From Pseudomonas taiwanensis DSM 21245 (GTDB lineage: Bacteria; Pseudomonadota; Gammaproteobacteria; Pseudomonadales; Pseudomonadaceae): a stretch of 64,000 nt of DNA. Shown here one piece after another: positions 1-8,133 of the stretch. The DNA is taken from assembly GCF_000425785.1 (NCBI RefSeq), contig NZ_KE384450.1:156440-220439 (forward strand), written 5' to 3'. Position 1 is the first letter of the stretch. Each line of letters starts with the position of its first letter. Below the pieces are notes generated by a model. The model worked only from the letters and a program-made list of their open reading frames with translations. It was not told the origin of the DNA and did not search any database. The position numbers were made by a program, and so were the translations under genes.

Positions 1-53
1 CATCGCGAGCAGGCGCGATAAAAGGCGCTTGCGCGCATCTACCACTGACGTAC

Positions 54-114
54 TGGCCCGAAACAGACGTAGGAGCGAGCCTTGCTCGCGATGCGCCGCG
101 CGGGCGGCGCTCGA
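54..114. repeat. REP-like palindromic repeat
   Basis: This GC-rich stretch is nearly the same as bases 37652-37710: both begin with ggcccgaaaca and end with the palindromic block gatgcgccgcgcgggcggcg. It lies just past the 3' end of mrcA. The form (GC-rich imperfect hairpin, extragenic, several copies) fits Pseudomonas REP/BIME elements. The remaining bases of 1-155 show no gene. Confidence 0.75.
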
Positions 115-155
115 TTCACGTACCGCCGCGGCGCTAGGCAAGCACCCGAACGGGC

Positions 156-2609
156 TTAGAACAGATCCATCGGCGCTGCTTCATCCGCTGGCAGCGGGCT
201 ACCTGGCGCTGCGCCATTGCCCAGTTCATCCACCGAGGGCGGTGAGTCTTCGGCCTTGAACAGCTCGAAGTAGGCGTTCGGCGTGCTTGGCGAGGCGGCA
301 CGACCGCTGATGGGGTCGACCCGCAGGCTGAGAATGCCTTCCGGCTCGGCCGGCGCATGGTTGGGCTTGTCCTTCAGCGCCGCGCCCATGAAGTTCATCC
401 AGATGGGCAGGGCCACGGTGCCGCCATATTCGCGGCGGCCAAGGGTTTCCGGCTGGTCGAAACCGACCCATACCGTGGTGATGTAGTCGGCGTTGTAACC
501 AGAGAACCAGGCGTCCTTGGACTCGTTGGTAGTACCGGTCTTGCCTGCCAGGTCGGTACGGCCCAGGGCCAGCGCACGACGGCCGGTGCCTCGCTTGATC
601 ACGTCCTGAAGCATGCTGGTCAGGATGTAGGTGGTGCGGCCATCAATGATCTGCTCGGCAGCCACCGGTGCTTGTGGGGTCGGTGCGACCTGGCCGTAGC
701 TGGACGGTGCTTCACCTGGCATCGCGGCCGTGCTGATCGGCTGCTCCGGCGCAGCCAGACCTGCATGGTCTTCGGCGCCTTGCGGGACGCGTGCCGGATT
801 GGCGGTGAACAGGGTCTCGCCGTTGCGGCTCTCGATGCGCTCGATCAGGTAGGGGTTGATCTTGTAGCCGCCATTGGCAAAGGTGCTCCAGCCGGTGGCG
901 ATTTCCATGGGCGTCAGGGTTGCGGTCCCCAGCGCCAGCGACAGGTTGCGCGGCAAGTCCTGCTTGTTGAAGCCGAACTTGGCGATGTAATCGATGGTGC
1001 GGTCCACGCCCATCGCCTGCAGCAGGCGGATCGACACCAGGTTTCGCGACTTGTACAGGGCTTCGCGCATGCGAATCGGCCCCAGGAACGTGTTGGTGTC
1101 GTTCTTCGGACGCCAGACCTTGTCCAGGTACTCATCGACGAACACGATCGGCGCATCGTTGACCAGGCTGGAGGCGGTGTAGCCGTTGTCCAGCGCAGCG
1201 CTATAGATGAAGGGCTTGAAGCTCGAGCCCGGTTGGCGCTTGGCCTGCATCGCGCGGTTGTAGTTGCTTTGCTCGAACGAGAAGCCGCCGACCAAGGCGC
1301 GGATCGCGCCGTTGTAAGGGTCGAGGGTCACCAGAGCGCTTTGTGCGCCGGGAACCTGGCTGAACTTGAGCTTGCCATCATCCAGGCGCTGCAGGCGCAC
1401 CAGGTCGCCGATCTGGGCGACATCGGCCGGCGATTGAGGCGCACGACCCTGGGAGTTGGTGTTGATGAACGGGCGGGCCCATTTCATGGTGTCCCAGGAG
1501 ACTTCTTCTTCCTGGCCGCCACGGGTGAGCACTTTCAGGCCGCTCTTCTCGACCCGGGTAACGATGGCAGGCTCAAGCCCGCCCAGGGTGCGCTGCTTGT
1601 TAAGCTCTTGCAGCCAGGCTGCCTGGGTCTTGCCCGGGAAACGTGCCTCGGGGCCGCGGTAGCCGTGGCGCTCATCGTAATCGGAAAGCCCATTGAGGAC
1701 GGCCTTGTTGGCCATTTCCTGCATGTCGCTCGGCACCGTGGTGGTCACCCGGAAACCTTCGGTATAGGCATCGCTGCCGTAGCGGCCAACCATCTCGGCG
1801 CGGGCCATCTCGGCGATGTAGGGTGCATTCACCTCGGGCGTCGGCACGTGGTAGCTGGCGTTCAACGGTTCGGCCAGGGCGGCCTGGTAGCTTGCCTCGT
1901 CGATTTTGCCGAGCTTGTACATGCGGCCGAGAATCCAGTCGCGGCGCTCCTTGGCGCGTACCGGGTTGGCCAGCGGGTTGAAGCGAGACGGAGCCTTGGG
2001 CAGGCCGGCGATCATTGCCATTTGTGCCAGGCTCACGTCACGGATCGACTTCCCGTAGTAAACCTGAGCGGCGGCCTCGATGCCGTAGGCGCGGTTACCC
2101 AGGTAGATCTTGTTGACGTACAGCTCGAGGATCTCGTCCTTGGTCAGTTCGCGTTCGATCTGCAAGGCAAGGAGGATCTCGTTGGTTTTACGCGAGAAGC
2201 TGCGCTCGCTGGTGAGGAAGTAGTTCTTCGCCACCTGCATGGTGATGGTGCTGCCGCCGGTCTGGATGTGCCCGGACTTTACCAGCTGGCTCGCAGCGCG
2301 CATCAGGCTGCTTGGGTCGACGCCATAGTGGTTGAGGAAATTGTCGTCCTCGGCAGACAGAAGCGCCTGAATGAACTGTGGGGGAATTTCCGCGAAACGA
2401 ATCGGCGAGCGGCGCATTTCGCCGAACTCGGCAATCAGCTTGCCGTCGCTGCTGTACACCCTGAGCGGGATCTGCAACTGGATACTTCTGAGCGATTCGA
2501 CCGAGGGCAGGCTGGGACTAAGATACAGAAACGCACCGCTCACACCGAGTACGAGCGCGCAGGTGACTGCGACGAGTGACCACCAGAAGAACTTCAGCAG
2601 GCGTATCAA
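156..2609 (-). CDS. mrcA: Penicillin-binding protein 1A (bifunctional transglycosylase/transpeptidase)
   Basis: Class A PBP that polymerises and cross-links peptidoglycan on the outer face of the inner membrane. The 817-aa length is usual for PBP1A. One N-terminal membrane anchor (about residues 8-30) is followed by a GT51 transglycosylase domain with the motif EDDNFLNHYG (catalytic Glu87) and GGSTITMQ near residue 118. The transpeptidase domain has all three signatures: the S-x-x-K box in PGSSFKP (Ser462, Lys465), S-R-N, and KTGT starting at Lys690. It is transcribed away from pilM, the order also seen in enterobacteria (mrcA-hof). A TATAAT box lies 66 nt upstream. No odd feature was seen. 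Confidence 0.96.
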   Translation of the reverse strand: MIRLLKFFWWSLVAVTCALVLGVSGAFLYLSPSLPSVESLRSIQLQIPLRVYSSDGKLIAEFGEMRRSPIRFAEIPPQFIQALLSAEDDNFLNHYGVDPSSLMRAASQLVKSGHIQTGGSTITMQVAKNYFLTSERSFSRKTNEILLALQIERELTKDEILELYVNKIYLGNRAYGIEAAAQVYYGKSIRDVSLAQMAMIAGLPKAPSRFNPLANPVRAKERRDWILGRMYKLGKIDEASYQAALAEPLNASYHVPTPEVNAPYIAEMARAEMVGRYGSDAYTEGFRVTTTVPSDMQEMANKAVLNGLSDYDERHGYRGPEARFPGKTQAAWLQELNKQRTLGGLEPAIVTRVEKSGLKVLTRGGQEEEVSWDTMKWARPFINTNSQGRAPQSPADVAQIGDLVRLQRLDDGKLKFSQVPGAQSALVTLDPYNGAIRALVGGFSFEQSNYNRAMQAKRQPGSSFKPFIYSAALDNGYTASSLVNDAPIVFVDEYLDKVWRPKNDTNTFLGPIRMREALYKSRNLVSIRLLQAMGVDRTIDYIAKFGFNKQDLPRNLSLALGTATLTPMEIATGWSTFANGGYKINPYLIERIESRNGETLFTANPARVPQGAEDHAGLAAPEQPISTAAMPGEAPSSYGQVAPTPQAPVAAEQIIDGRTTYILTSMLQDVIKRGTGRRALALGRTDLAGKTGTTNESKDAWFSGYNADYITTVWVGFDQPETLGRREYGGTVALPIWMNFMGAALKDKPNHAPAEPEGILSLRVDPISGRAASPSTPNAYFELFKAEDSPPSVDELGNGAAPGSPLPADEAAPMDLF

Positions 2610-2674
2610 GGCTTTTGGGTGTCCAGGTTGAGGAGTGAATTGCGCGTGGGTCCGGCGGACAAAAAACGCTGGGC

Positions 2675-2680
2675 ATTATA
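2675..2680 (-). promoter_or_regulatory. Possible -10 box of mrcA
   Basis: Read on the minus strand the hexamer is a perfect TATAAT, 66 nt upstream of the mrcA start. No good -35 hexamer stands 16-18 bp before it, so this is only a candidate promoter in the divergent mrcA/pilM spacer (2610-2780). Confidence 0.35.
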
Positions 2681-2780
2681 AGCATTTTTCGTCTTTCCGG
2701 GTGACCGGCCGGGTGGCTTGCGCAACCGTCCGGCCCATCAGGCCAGGTTGTGGTCTGCCCATTGAAGCAAGGAAACAAGG

Positions 2781-3671
2781 ATGTTTGGACGCTTCGGCAA
2801 GGATGCCGGTTCATTGTTGGGGGTGGAAATCACCTCGGATTCCGTACGAATGCTGCAACTTCAGCGGCGACGTGGGCGCTGCCAGGTGCTGGGGTGGGCC
2901 GTAGAGCCAATCGATCTGCCTTCGGTGGGCGAACAGCTGGCGGATTCCGAGCGGATCGTGTCGGCTTTGCGGCGGGCCCATCGGCGAACAGGCATTCGTC
3001 AACGCCAGGTTGCCATGGCCCTGCCGGCGAACCAGGTGATCTGCAAGGTGTGCCAGTTGCCCGCAGGTCAGTCTGAAACCGAGCTCGAAGCGCAATTGCT
3101 GCTCGATGCCGATCAATTGTTTCCCTTCCCGCTTGAAGACCTGGCGTTGGACTTTCAGATATTGGGTGCTTCTCCGGTGCAGCCCGGTACGCTGGACGTC
3201 ATGGTGGTGGCTTGCAGGCAGAGCGCCCTCGACCCGTTCGAGGCGCTGTTCCTCGATGCCGGCCTGGTGCTTGAGGTGGTGGAGGTCGACAGCCTGGCCT
3301 TGCAGCGGATGCTGCCGAAGCCCGGTGCCGATGATCTGGCTTTGGTCCGGATCGAGAGGGGCAGTGCGACCTTGCATTACTGGCCCCAAGGCGCGTTGCC
3401 GCAACGCCGGGAGGTGCAGTTAGCGCCGCCCGCCACCCGGGAGCAGGTGCGCTGTGCCGTGCAGCAGCTGCTGGACGAGCATGTGTCGGTCAGCGACATT
3501 CTGGTCGCCAGTCATGCCCCTCCCGAGCCAGGGCTGTTCCCTGAGTGGCGGACGCAGCGTGTGGCCCCTTGCCGGCGACTTCCGCCAAGGCCTGGCCTGG
3601 GTAATTGCAGCGAGACGTTGGTCCTTGCCTATGCCCTGGCGTTAGGAGGTATGGGTCAATGCCGCGCCTGA
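2781..3671 (+). CDS. pilM: PilM-like type IV pilus assembly protein, short and degenerate
   Basis: Homologue of PilM/HofM, the cytoplasmic actin-like protein that binds the PilN N-terminus in type IV pilus or DNA-uptake machines. It is 296 aa against about 354 in P. aeruginosa PilM. The N-terminal part is well kept: LLGVEITSDSVRMLQL near residue 13 matches the first phosphate-binding strand, and the DADQLFPFPLEDLALDF region (about 110-126) matches the family. The second phosphate-binding loop, normally D-I-G-A-T, is replaced by RIERGSATLHYW, and much of the C-terminal half is missing, so ATP binding is doubtful. It overlaps the pilN start by 13 nt. The nearest equivalent may be E. coli HofM. 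Confidence 0.85.
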   Translation: MFGRFGKDAGSLLGVEITSDSVRMLQLQRRRGRCQVLGWAVEPIDLPSVGEQLADSERIVSALRRAHRRTGIRQRQVAMALPANQVICKVCQLPAGQSETELEAQLLLDADQLFPFPLEDLALDFQILGASPVQPGTLDVMVVACRQSALDPFEALFLDAGLVLEVVEVDSLALQRMLPKPGADDLALVRIERGSATLHYWPQGALPQRREVQLAPPATREQVRCAVQQLLDEHVSVSDILVASHAPPEPGLFPEWRTQRVAPCRRLPPRPGLGNCSETLVLAYALALGGMGQCRA

Positions 3672-4195
3672 ACCTGCTGCCTTGGCGTGAACGGCATCGA
3701 CAGGCCGCGCTCAAGCGATTCAAGGTCTCCTTGGTTGCCAGTGGGGCCCTGGCTTTGTGCCTGGTGATCGCGCTCGATCAGCTCGCTCGCCAGCGTGTGC
3801 AGCGTCAACTTGCGCTCAACCAGCACAAGGAGGCGAAGCTTGCCGAGTTGGGTGAGCGAATGCAGTTGCTTGAGGAATCCCAGGCGGCCCTTGCGTCACT
3901 GCGCGAACAGCTCCAGGCGCTGGAAGGGCTACGGGCGGAGCAAGGTGTCCTGCAGGCCGTGTTCGTCGATCTGGAACGCGCTATTGCGCAGGGCGTTCAA
4001 CTGACCGAGCTGAAGCTCGTGGATGGGCGACTGCGGATCGTCGGGCTCGCGGGGTCTGGTGCGCTGCTGGCCCAGTTGCTGCGCGATCTGGAGCGCTCAT
4101 CGGTGTTGCTCGATCTTCAGCTGCACAGGGTCAGGAGCGTGCCGGGTGGTGACGAATTCTTGCTCGTGGCTCAGGTGCGAGCGTCCTGGTCATGA
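3659..4195 (+). CDS. pilN: PilN-like inner-membrane pilus assembly protein
   Basis: Bitopic inner-membrane protein of 178 aa that links PilM to PilO in the alignment complex. The chosen ATG is preceded by ttaggaggt and gives the classic start MPRLNLLPWRERHRQ, whose N-x-L-P-W motif is the PilM-binding peptide of PilN. One membrane helix follows (about residues 22-39), then a coiled coil of about 50 residues and a small ferredoxin-like periplasmic domain. It overlaps pilM by 13 nt and the next gene by 4 nt, so the group is one operon. Confidence 0.9.
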   Translation: MPRLNLLPWRERHRQAALKRFKVSLVASGALALCLVIALDQLARQRVQRQLALNQHKEAKLAELGERMQLLEESQAALASLREQLQALEGLRAEQGVLQAVFVDLERAIAQGVQLTELKLVDGRLRIVGLAGSGALLAQLLRDLERSSVLLDLQLHRVRSVPGGDEFLLVAQVRASWS

Positions 4196-5199
4196 GGAGG
4201 CTGCAGGCAGTGGACTGGCAGGGGCTCGTGGGGCGCTCCACGGCTTTCAGGGTGCTTGTGCCCGTCGGTCTGGCGTTGACGGTGCTCATGCTGGGTGGCT
4301 TGCTCAGGTGGCCGGAGCTGCGTGAGCGCCAAGGCTTGCAGCTGGCCAGGCACGCGCAGTTGGAGCAAGAGCATCGGTCCAGGGTCGGGCAGTTGCAAAC
4401 GCTGGCTGGTGCGCAGGAGGCGCTCAGCGATGCCGAGCGGCGTTTGGATCAGGCGCGCTGGAGCCTTGCAGCCGGCGAAGGCATGAGTGACCTGCTCGAT
4501 CGGTTGGTGACTTCCGGGCATACGCAGGGGTTGCACATCGAACAACTGGATGTGCTCGATCACGTCATGCAGGCCGGCTACCGCCAGACGCCTTTGAATG
4601 TGCAGGTGGTGGGGCGCTACTCGGTGGTGCGGCAATGGCTGGACGACTGGCTCGGCCAAGTGCGCCTGTTACGGCCCGCTGATATGACGTTGTCAGCGGT
4701 AGAAGGTCGCCCAGGGATGTTACGACTGCGCTTGCAAGTGCACACCTACCATGCCGAAGCGCCCGAGCCGGCCAATGAGTGGCTGGCCCAAATACCTGCA
4801 AAGGCCCAACCCCTGGCTCCAGTGGTCGATCCGTTTGCCGCGTGGTCGAGTCGTTCGCCTCGGGTCGGGCTGGAGGGCATGCCTCTGGCGCAACTGGAAA
4901 TGGTCGGCAGTCTTGCGCGTGGACATACATACGAAGCCTTGTTGCTGGCTGCTGGGCAGCTGCACCGCGTGCGTGCCGGTGACCGGCTGGGGCGAGACGA
5001 AGGCATTGTGGTGCGAATCGACGAACGATCGACGCAAGTGCGCGAGCGCCTCTACCTGGGCGGCGCCTGGCAGGCGCGTACGGTTGTTCTGGCGATGCGC
5101 AAGCGCCTGGAAGAGGGGAGCAGGGAAGACGATGAAATGCCTGTTGAGGTGGATCGCGGCGGCGTTGTTGGTAGTCCCGCCGGTCATGGCGGCGCCTGA
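4192..5199 (+). CDS. pilO: PilO-PilP fusion protein
   Basis: A 335-aa protein that joins two usually separate parts. Residues 1 to about 195 look like PilO: one N-terminal membrane helix (about 20-40), a coiled coil and a ferredoxin-like periplasmic domain. Residues from about 200 to 310 look like the PilP/HofP beta domain, with LAQLEMVGSL, a G-D-R-L-G turn and a conserved R-E-R-L-Y-L-G-G-W strand. PilP is normally a lipoprotein with its own signal peptide; here it has no lipobox and is tethered through PilO. The end overlaps pilQ by 68 nt. Clear fusion is seen in sequence; the effect on secretin docking is inference. Confidence 0.82.
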   Translation: MRRLQAVDWQGLVGRSTAFRVLVPVGLALTVLMLGGLLRWPELRERQGLQLARHAQLEQEHRSRVGQLQTLAGAQEALSDAERRLDQARWSLAAGEGMSDLLDRLVTSGHTQGLHIEQLDVLDHVMQAGYRQTPLNVQVVGRYSVVRQWLDDWLGQVRLLRPADMTLSAVEGRPGMLRLRLQVHTYHAEAPEPANEWLAQIPAKAQPLAPVVDPFAAWSSRSPRVGLEGMPLAQLEMVGSLARGHTYEALLLAAGQLHRVRAGDRLGRDEGIVVRIDERSTQVRERLYLGGAWQARTVVLAMRKRLEEGSREDDEMPVEVDRGGVVGSPAGHGGA

Positions 5200-6400
5200 C
5201 CGGGGGGAGCCGCTGTCGCTGAATTTCCAGGATGTGCCCGTGCGCTCAGTGTTGCAGGTGATGGCCGACTACGCGGGCATCAACCTGGTAGCCAGCGATG
5301 CCGTGCAAGGCAACATCACGTTGAGATTGCAGGATGTGCCGTGGGATCAGGCGCTGGAGCTGGTGTTGCGCAGCAAGGGGCTGGGCCGTCGCCAAGAGGG
5401 CAATGTGTTGCTTGTGGCGCCGGCCGCCGAGTTGGCCGAGCAGTCCCGGGGCGAGCGGATCGGGCAGGAGCTGGAGGCTCAGTTGCAGCCCCTGAGCCGG
5501 GCATTGCTGCCCATCCACCATGCCAAGGCTTCTGAACTTGTCGAGTTGCTCCAGGCGACCCTGGCGGACGACGGTATTCTGACCGGTCGCGGCAGCCTGG
5601 CGGTCGATGCGCGTACCAACACGCTGATCGCCCACCAGCCAGCCGATAGGCTGGCCGAATTGCGCAGATTGGTGGCCGAACTGGACGTGCCGCTGCGGCA
5701 AGTGGCGATCGAGGCGCGCATCGTCGAGGCCAATGTCGACTACGAAAAGAGCCTGGGCGTGCGCTGGGGTGGACCGCTGTATGGCGAAACGGCGCAGTTG
5801 GGTCGTGATTTGTTCGTTGACTTGGGGGTAGACAGGGCGACCTCCGGGGTGGGGTTGGGCTTGCTGCGCGCGGAAGTGCTGCTGGATCTTGAGCTCAGTG
5901 CCATGGAGAAAAGCGGCAACGGCGAAATCATCTCGCAGCCCAAGGTGGTGACGGGCGACAAGGAAACCGCCAGAATTCTCAAAGGCACCGAAGTGCCATA
6001 TCAGGAGACCAGCAAGAGCGGCGCCACGTCTGTCGCTTTCCGCGAGGCATCGTTGTCCCTCGAGGTCACGCCGCAGATCACCCCAGACGGCAAGGTGATC
6101 ATGGCAGTCAGAGTGACCAAGGACGAGCCGGACTACGTCAACGCCTTGAACGACGTGCCTCCGATCCGCAAGAACGAGGTCAATGCCAGGGTTCGTGTAG
6201 CTGATGGCGAAACGATAGTGATCGGCGGAGTCTATTCGACCACGCAAAACAAAGTGATCGACAAGGTGCCATTTTTTGGCGATCTGCCGTATGTTGGGCG
6301 GCTGTTTCGACGCGATGCATTACAAGAGAAAAAATCCGAGCTGCTGGTCTTCCTGACTCCGCGTATCATGAGTGACCAGGCGATTGCTGTGAGTCGTTGA
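5132..6400 (+). CDS. pilQ: Short PilQ/HofQ-type secretin
   Basis: Outer-membrane secretin subunit of 422 aa; P. aeruginosa PilQ is over 700 aa. The start at 5132 gives a signal peptide (MKCLLRWIAAALLVVPPVMA) and lies after gggaag. The order is a secretin/TonB short N-terminal domain (LNFQDVPVRSVLQVMADYAG), one N1-type domain, and the secretin core with VPYQETSKSG, the V-E-V-T-P-Q-I-type strand and the closing G-D-L-P-Y-V-G-R-L-F-R motif. The AMIN domains that bind peptidoglycan in full PilQ are absent. Size and neighbours match E. coli HofQ and Haemophilus ComE, so a role in DNA uptake rather than twitching is plausible. Confidence 0.88.
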   Translation: MKCLLRWIAAALLVVPPVMAAPDRGEPLSLNFQDVPVRSVLQVMADYAGINLVASDAVQGNITLRLQDVPWDQALELVLRSKGLGRRQEGNVLLVAPAAELAEQSRGERIGQELEAQLQPLSRALLPIHHAKASELVELLQATLADDGILTGRGSLAVDARTNTLIAHQPADRLAELRRLVAELDVPLRQVAIEARIVEANVDYEKSLGVRWGGPLYGETAQLGRDLFVDLGVDRATSGVGLGLLRAEVLLDLELSAMEKSGNGEIISQPKVVTGDKETARILKGTEVPYQETSKSGATSVAFREASLSLEVTPQITPDGKVIMAVRVTKDEPDYVNALNDVPPIRKNEVNARVRVADGETIVIGGVYSTTQNKVIDKVPFFGDLPYVGRLFRRDALQEKKSELLVFLTPRIMSDQAIAVSR

Positions 6401-6404
6401 TTCT

Positions 6405-6923
6405 GTGCGAAATTTGATACTTGTGGGGCCCATGGGCGCTGGAAAGAGCACCATCGGGCGCCTGTTGGCCAAAGAGTTGCGCCTGCTGTTCAAGGATTCC
6501 GACAAGGAAATTGAATTGCGAACCGGCGCCAACATCCCGTGGATCTTCGACAAAGAGGGCGAACCGGGCTTTCGTGACCGTGAGCAGGCGATGATCGCCG
6601 AGCTCTGCGGCCTCGATGGCGTGGTCCTGGCGACCGGCGGTGGTGCTGTGTTGCGCGAAGCCAACCGTCAGGCCCTGCATCGGGGCGGGCGGGTCATCTA
6701 CCTGCATGCGTCGGTCGAGCAACAGGTCGGCCGGACAGCGCGGGACCGGAATCGCCCGTTGTTGCGCACAGCCAATCCGGAAGCGACCCTGCGAGCCTTG
6801 CTCGAAGCTCGCGACCCGCTCTACCGTGAAATCGCTGACGTGGTGGTGGAAACCGACGAGCGGCCGCCACGCATGGTCGTGCTCGATATCCTGGAGCGCT
6901 TGCAGCAGTTGCCGCCCCGGTAA
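6405..6923 (+). CDS. aroK: Shikimate kinase
   Basis: Phosphorylates shikimate with ATP in the chorismate pathway, in the cytoplasm. The 172-aa protein starts at GTG (6405), giving MRNLILVGPMGAGKST with the Walker A loop at about residues 9-16. The D-S-D-K-E-I-E substrate loop, the lid region around RDRNRPLL and the ATGGGAVLR motif are all present. It begins 4 nt after pilQ stops and is followed after 97 nt by aroB, the usual aroKB pair. Confidence 0.96.
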   Translation: MRNLILVGPMGAGKSTIGRLLAKELRLLFKDSDKEIELRTGANIPWIFDKEGEPGFRDREQAMIAELCGLDGVVLATGGGAVLREANRQALHRGGRVIYLHASVEQQVGRTARDRNRPLLRTANPEATLRALLEARDPLYREIADVVVETDERPPRMVVLDILERLQQLPPR

Positions 6924-7020
6924 GCCGGGACTATTCTCGGCGTCCGGCGCCGAGGCGAGGTTCAACGTCACCGCGTGGGTCGCTCTACCGACGCCGCGCC
7001 AAAGTACATTGTGGGGATAC

Positions 7021-8118
7021 ATGCAGACACTAAAGGTCGACCTGGGTGAGCGTAGCTACCCGATCTACATTGGCGAAGGCCTGTTGGACCAGCCTGAATT
7101 GCTGGCACCCCACATTGCCGGGCGGCAAGTCGCCATCGTCTCCAATGAGACCGTCGCGCCTCTGTACCTCGAACGCCTTGCCAATACCCTGGGCGCCTAC
7201 TCGGTGCTTCCTGTGGTGTTGCCGGACGGCGAGGCCCACAAGAACTGGGAAACCCTGCAACTGATCTTCGACGCGCTGTTGACCGCCCGCCATGACCGTC
7301 GTACCACCGTGGTAGCCCTGGGTGGCGGCGTGATCGGCGACATGGCCGGTTTTGCGGCCGCCTGTTACCAGCGTGGTGTCGACTTCATCCAAGTGCCCAC
7401 CACCCTGTTGTCGCAGGTCGACTCCTCCGTAGGTGGCAAGACAGGGATCAATCACCCGCTGGGCAAGAACATGGTCGGTGCCTTCTATCAGCCCAACGCG
7501 GTGCTGATCGACACCACCAGCCTCAAGACCTTGCCCCAGCGTGAGCTGTCCGCCGGCCTGGCTGAAGTGATCAAGTACGGCCTGATCTGCGACAAGCCTT
7601 TCCTGGACTGGCTCGAACAGAATATGAAAGCCCTGCGCGCCCTGGAGCCTGCGGCCTTGACCGAAGCCATCCGTCGCTCCTGTGCGGCCAAGGCGGCCGT
7701 GGTCGGTGCCGACGAGCGCGAGTCCGGCGTACGGGCGACCCTGAACCTTGGGCATACCTTTGGCCACGCCATCGAAACCCACATGGGTTATGGTGTCTGG
7801 CTGCACGGCGAAGCCGTGGCAGCGGGCACGGTAATGGCCCTGGAAATGTCCATGCGCCTTGGCTGGATCGACCAGCCGGCGCGGGACCGCGGAATCCGCC
7901 TGATGCAGGAAGCAGGTTTGCCGGTGGTGCCACCACAGGAAATGACCCCGGCGCATTTCATGGAGCATATGGCGGTCGACAAGAAGGTGCTCGACGGTCG
8001 CCTGCGTCTGGTGCTGTTGCGCCAGCTGGGTGAAGCCGTGGTAACCGACGACTATCCGAAAGAGATTCTTCAGGCCACGCTGTCGGCGGACTACCGCGCG
8101 ATCGTGGCCCAGCTTTGA
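7021..8118 (+). CDS. aroB: 3-dehydroquinate synthase
   Basis: Converts DAHP to 3-dehydroquinate, the second step of the shikimate pathway, using NAD and a divalent metal. The ATG at 7021 follows gtggggat and gives 365 aa, the normal length. Visible signatures are the NAD loop ALGGGVIGDMAGFAAA, the VPTTLLSQVDSSVGGKTGIN substrate segment, and metal-ligand histidines in NLGHTFGHAIE and the H-G-E-A-V-A stretch. It follows aroK and sits 15 nt ahead of damX. Confidence 0.96.
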   Translation: MQTLKVDLGERSYPIYIGEGLLDQPELLAPHIAGRQVAIVSNETVAPLYLERLANTLGAYSVLPVVLPDGEAHKNWETLQLIFDALLTARHDRRTTVVALGGGVIGDMAGFAAACYQRGVDFIQVPTTLLSQVDSSVGGKTGINHPLGKNMVGAFYQPNAVLIDTTSLKTLPQRELSAGLAEVIKYGLICDKPFLDWLEQNMKALRALEPAALTEAIRRSCAAKAAVVGADERESGVRATLNLGHTFGHAIETHMGYGVWLHGEAVAAGTVMALEMSMRLGWIDQPARDRGIRLMQEAGLPVVPPQEMTPAHFMEHMAVDKKVLDGRLRLVLLRQLGEAVVTDDYPKEILQATLSADYRAIVAQL

Positions 8119-8133
8119 GGTTGTGACAGCGCA

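Noticed and set aside
357..2579. Long plus-strand open frame opposite mrcA
   Set aside because: Its protein has no family motifs and mirrors the codons of mrcA, a typical high-GC antisense artefact.
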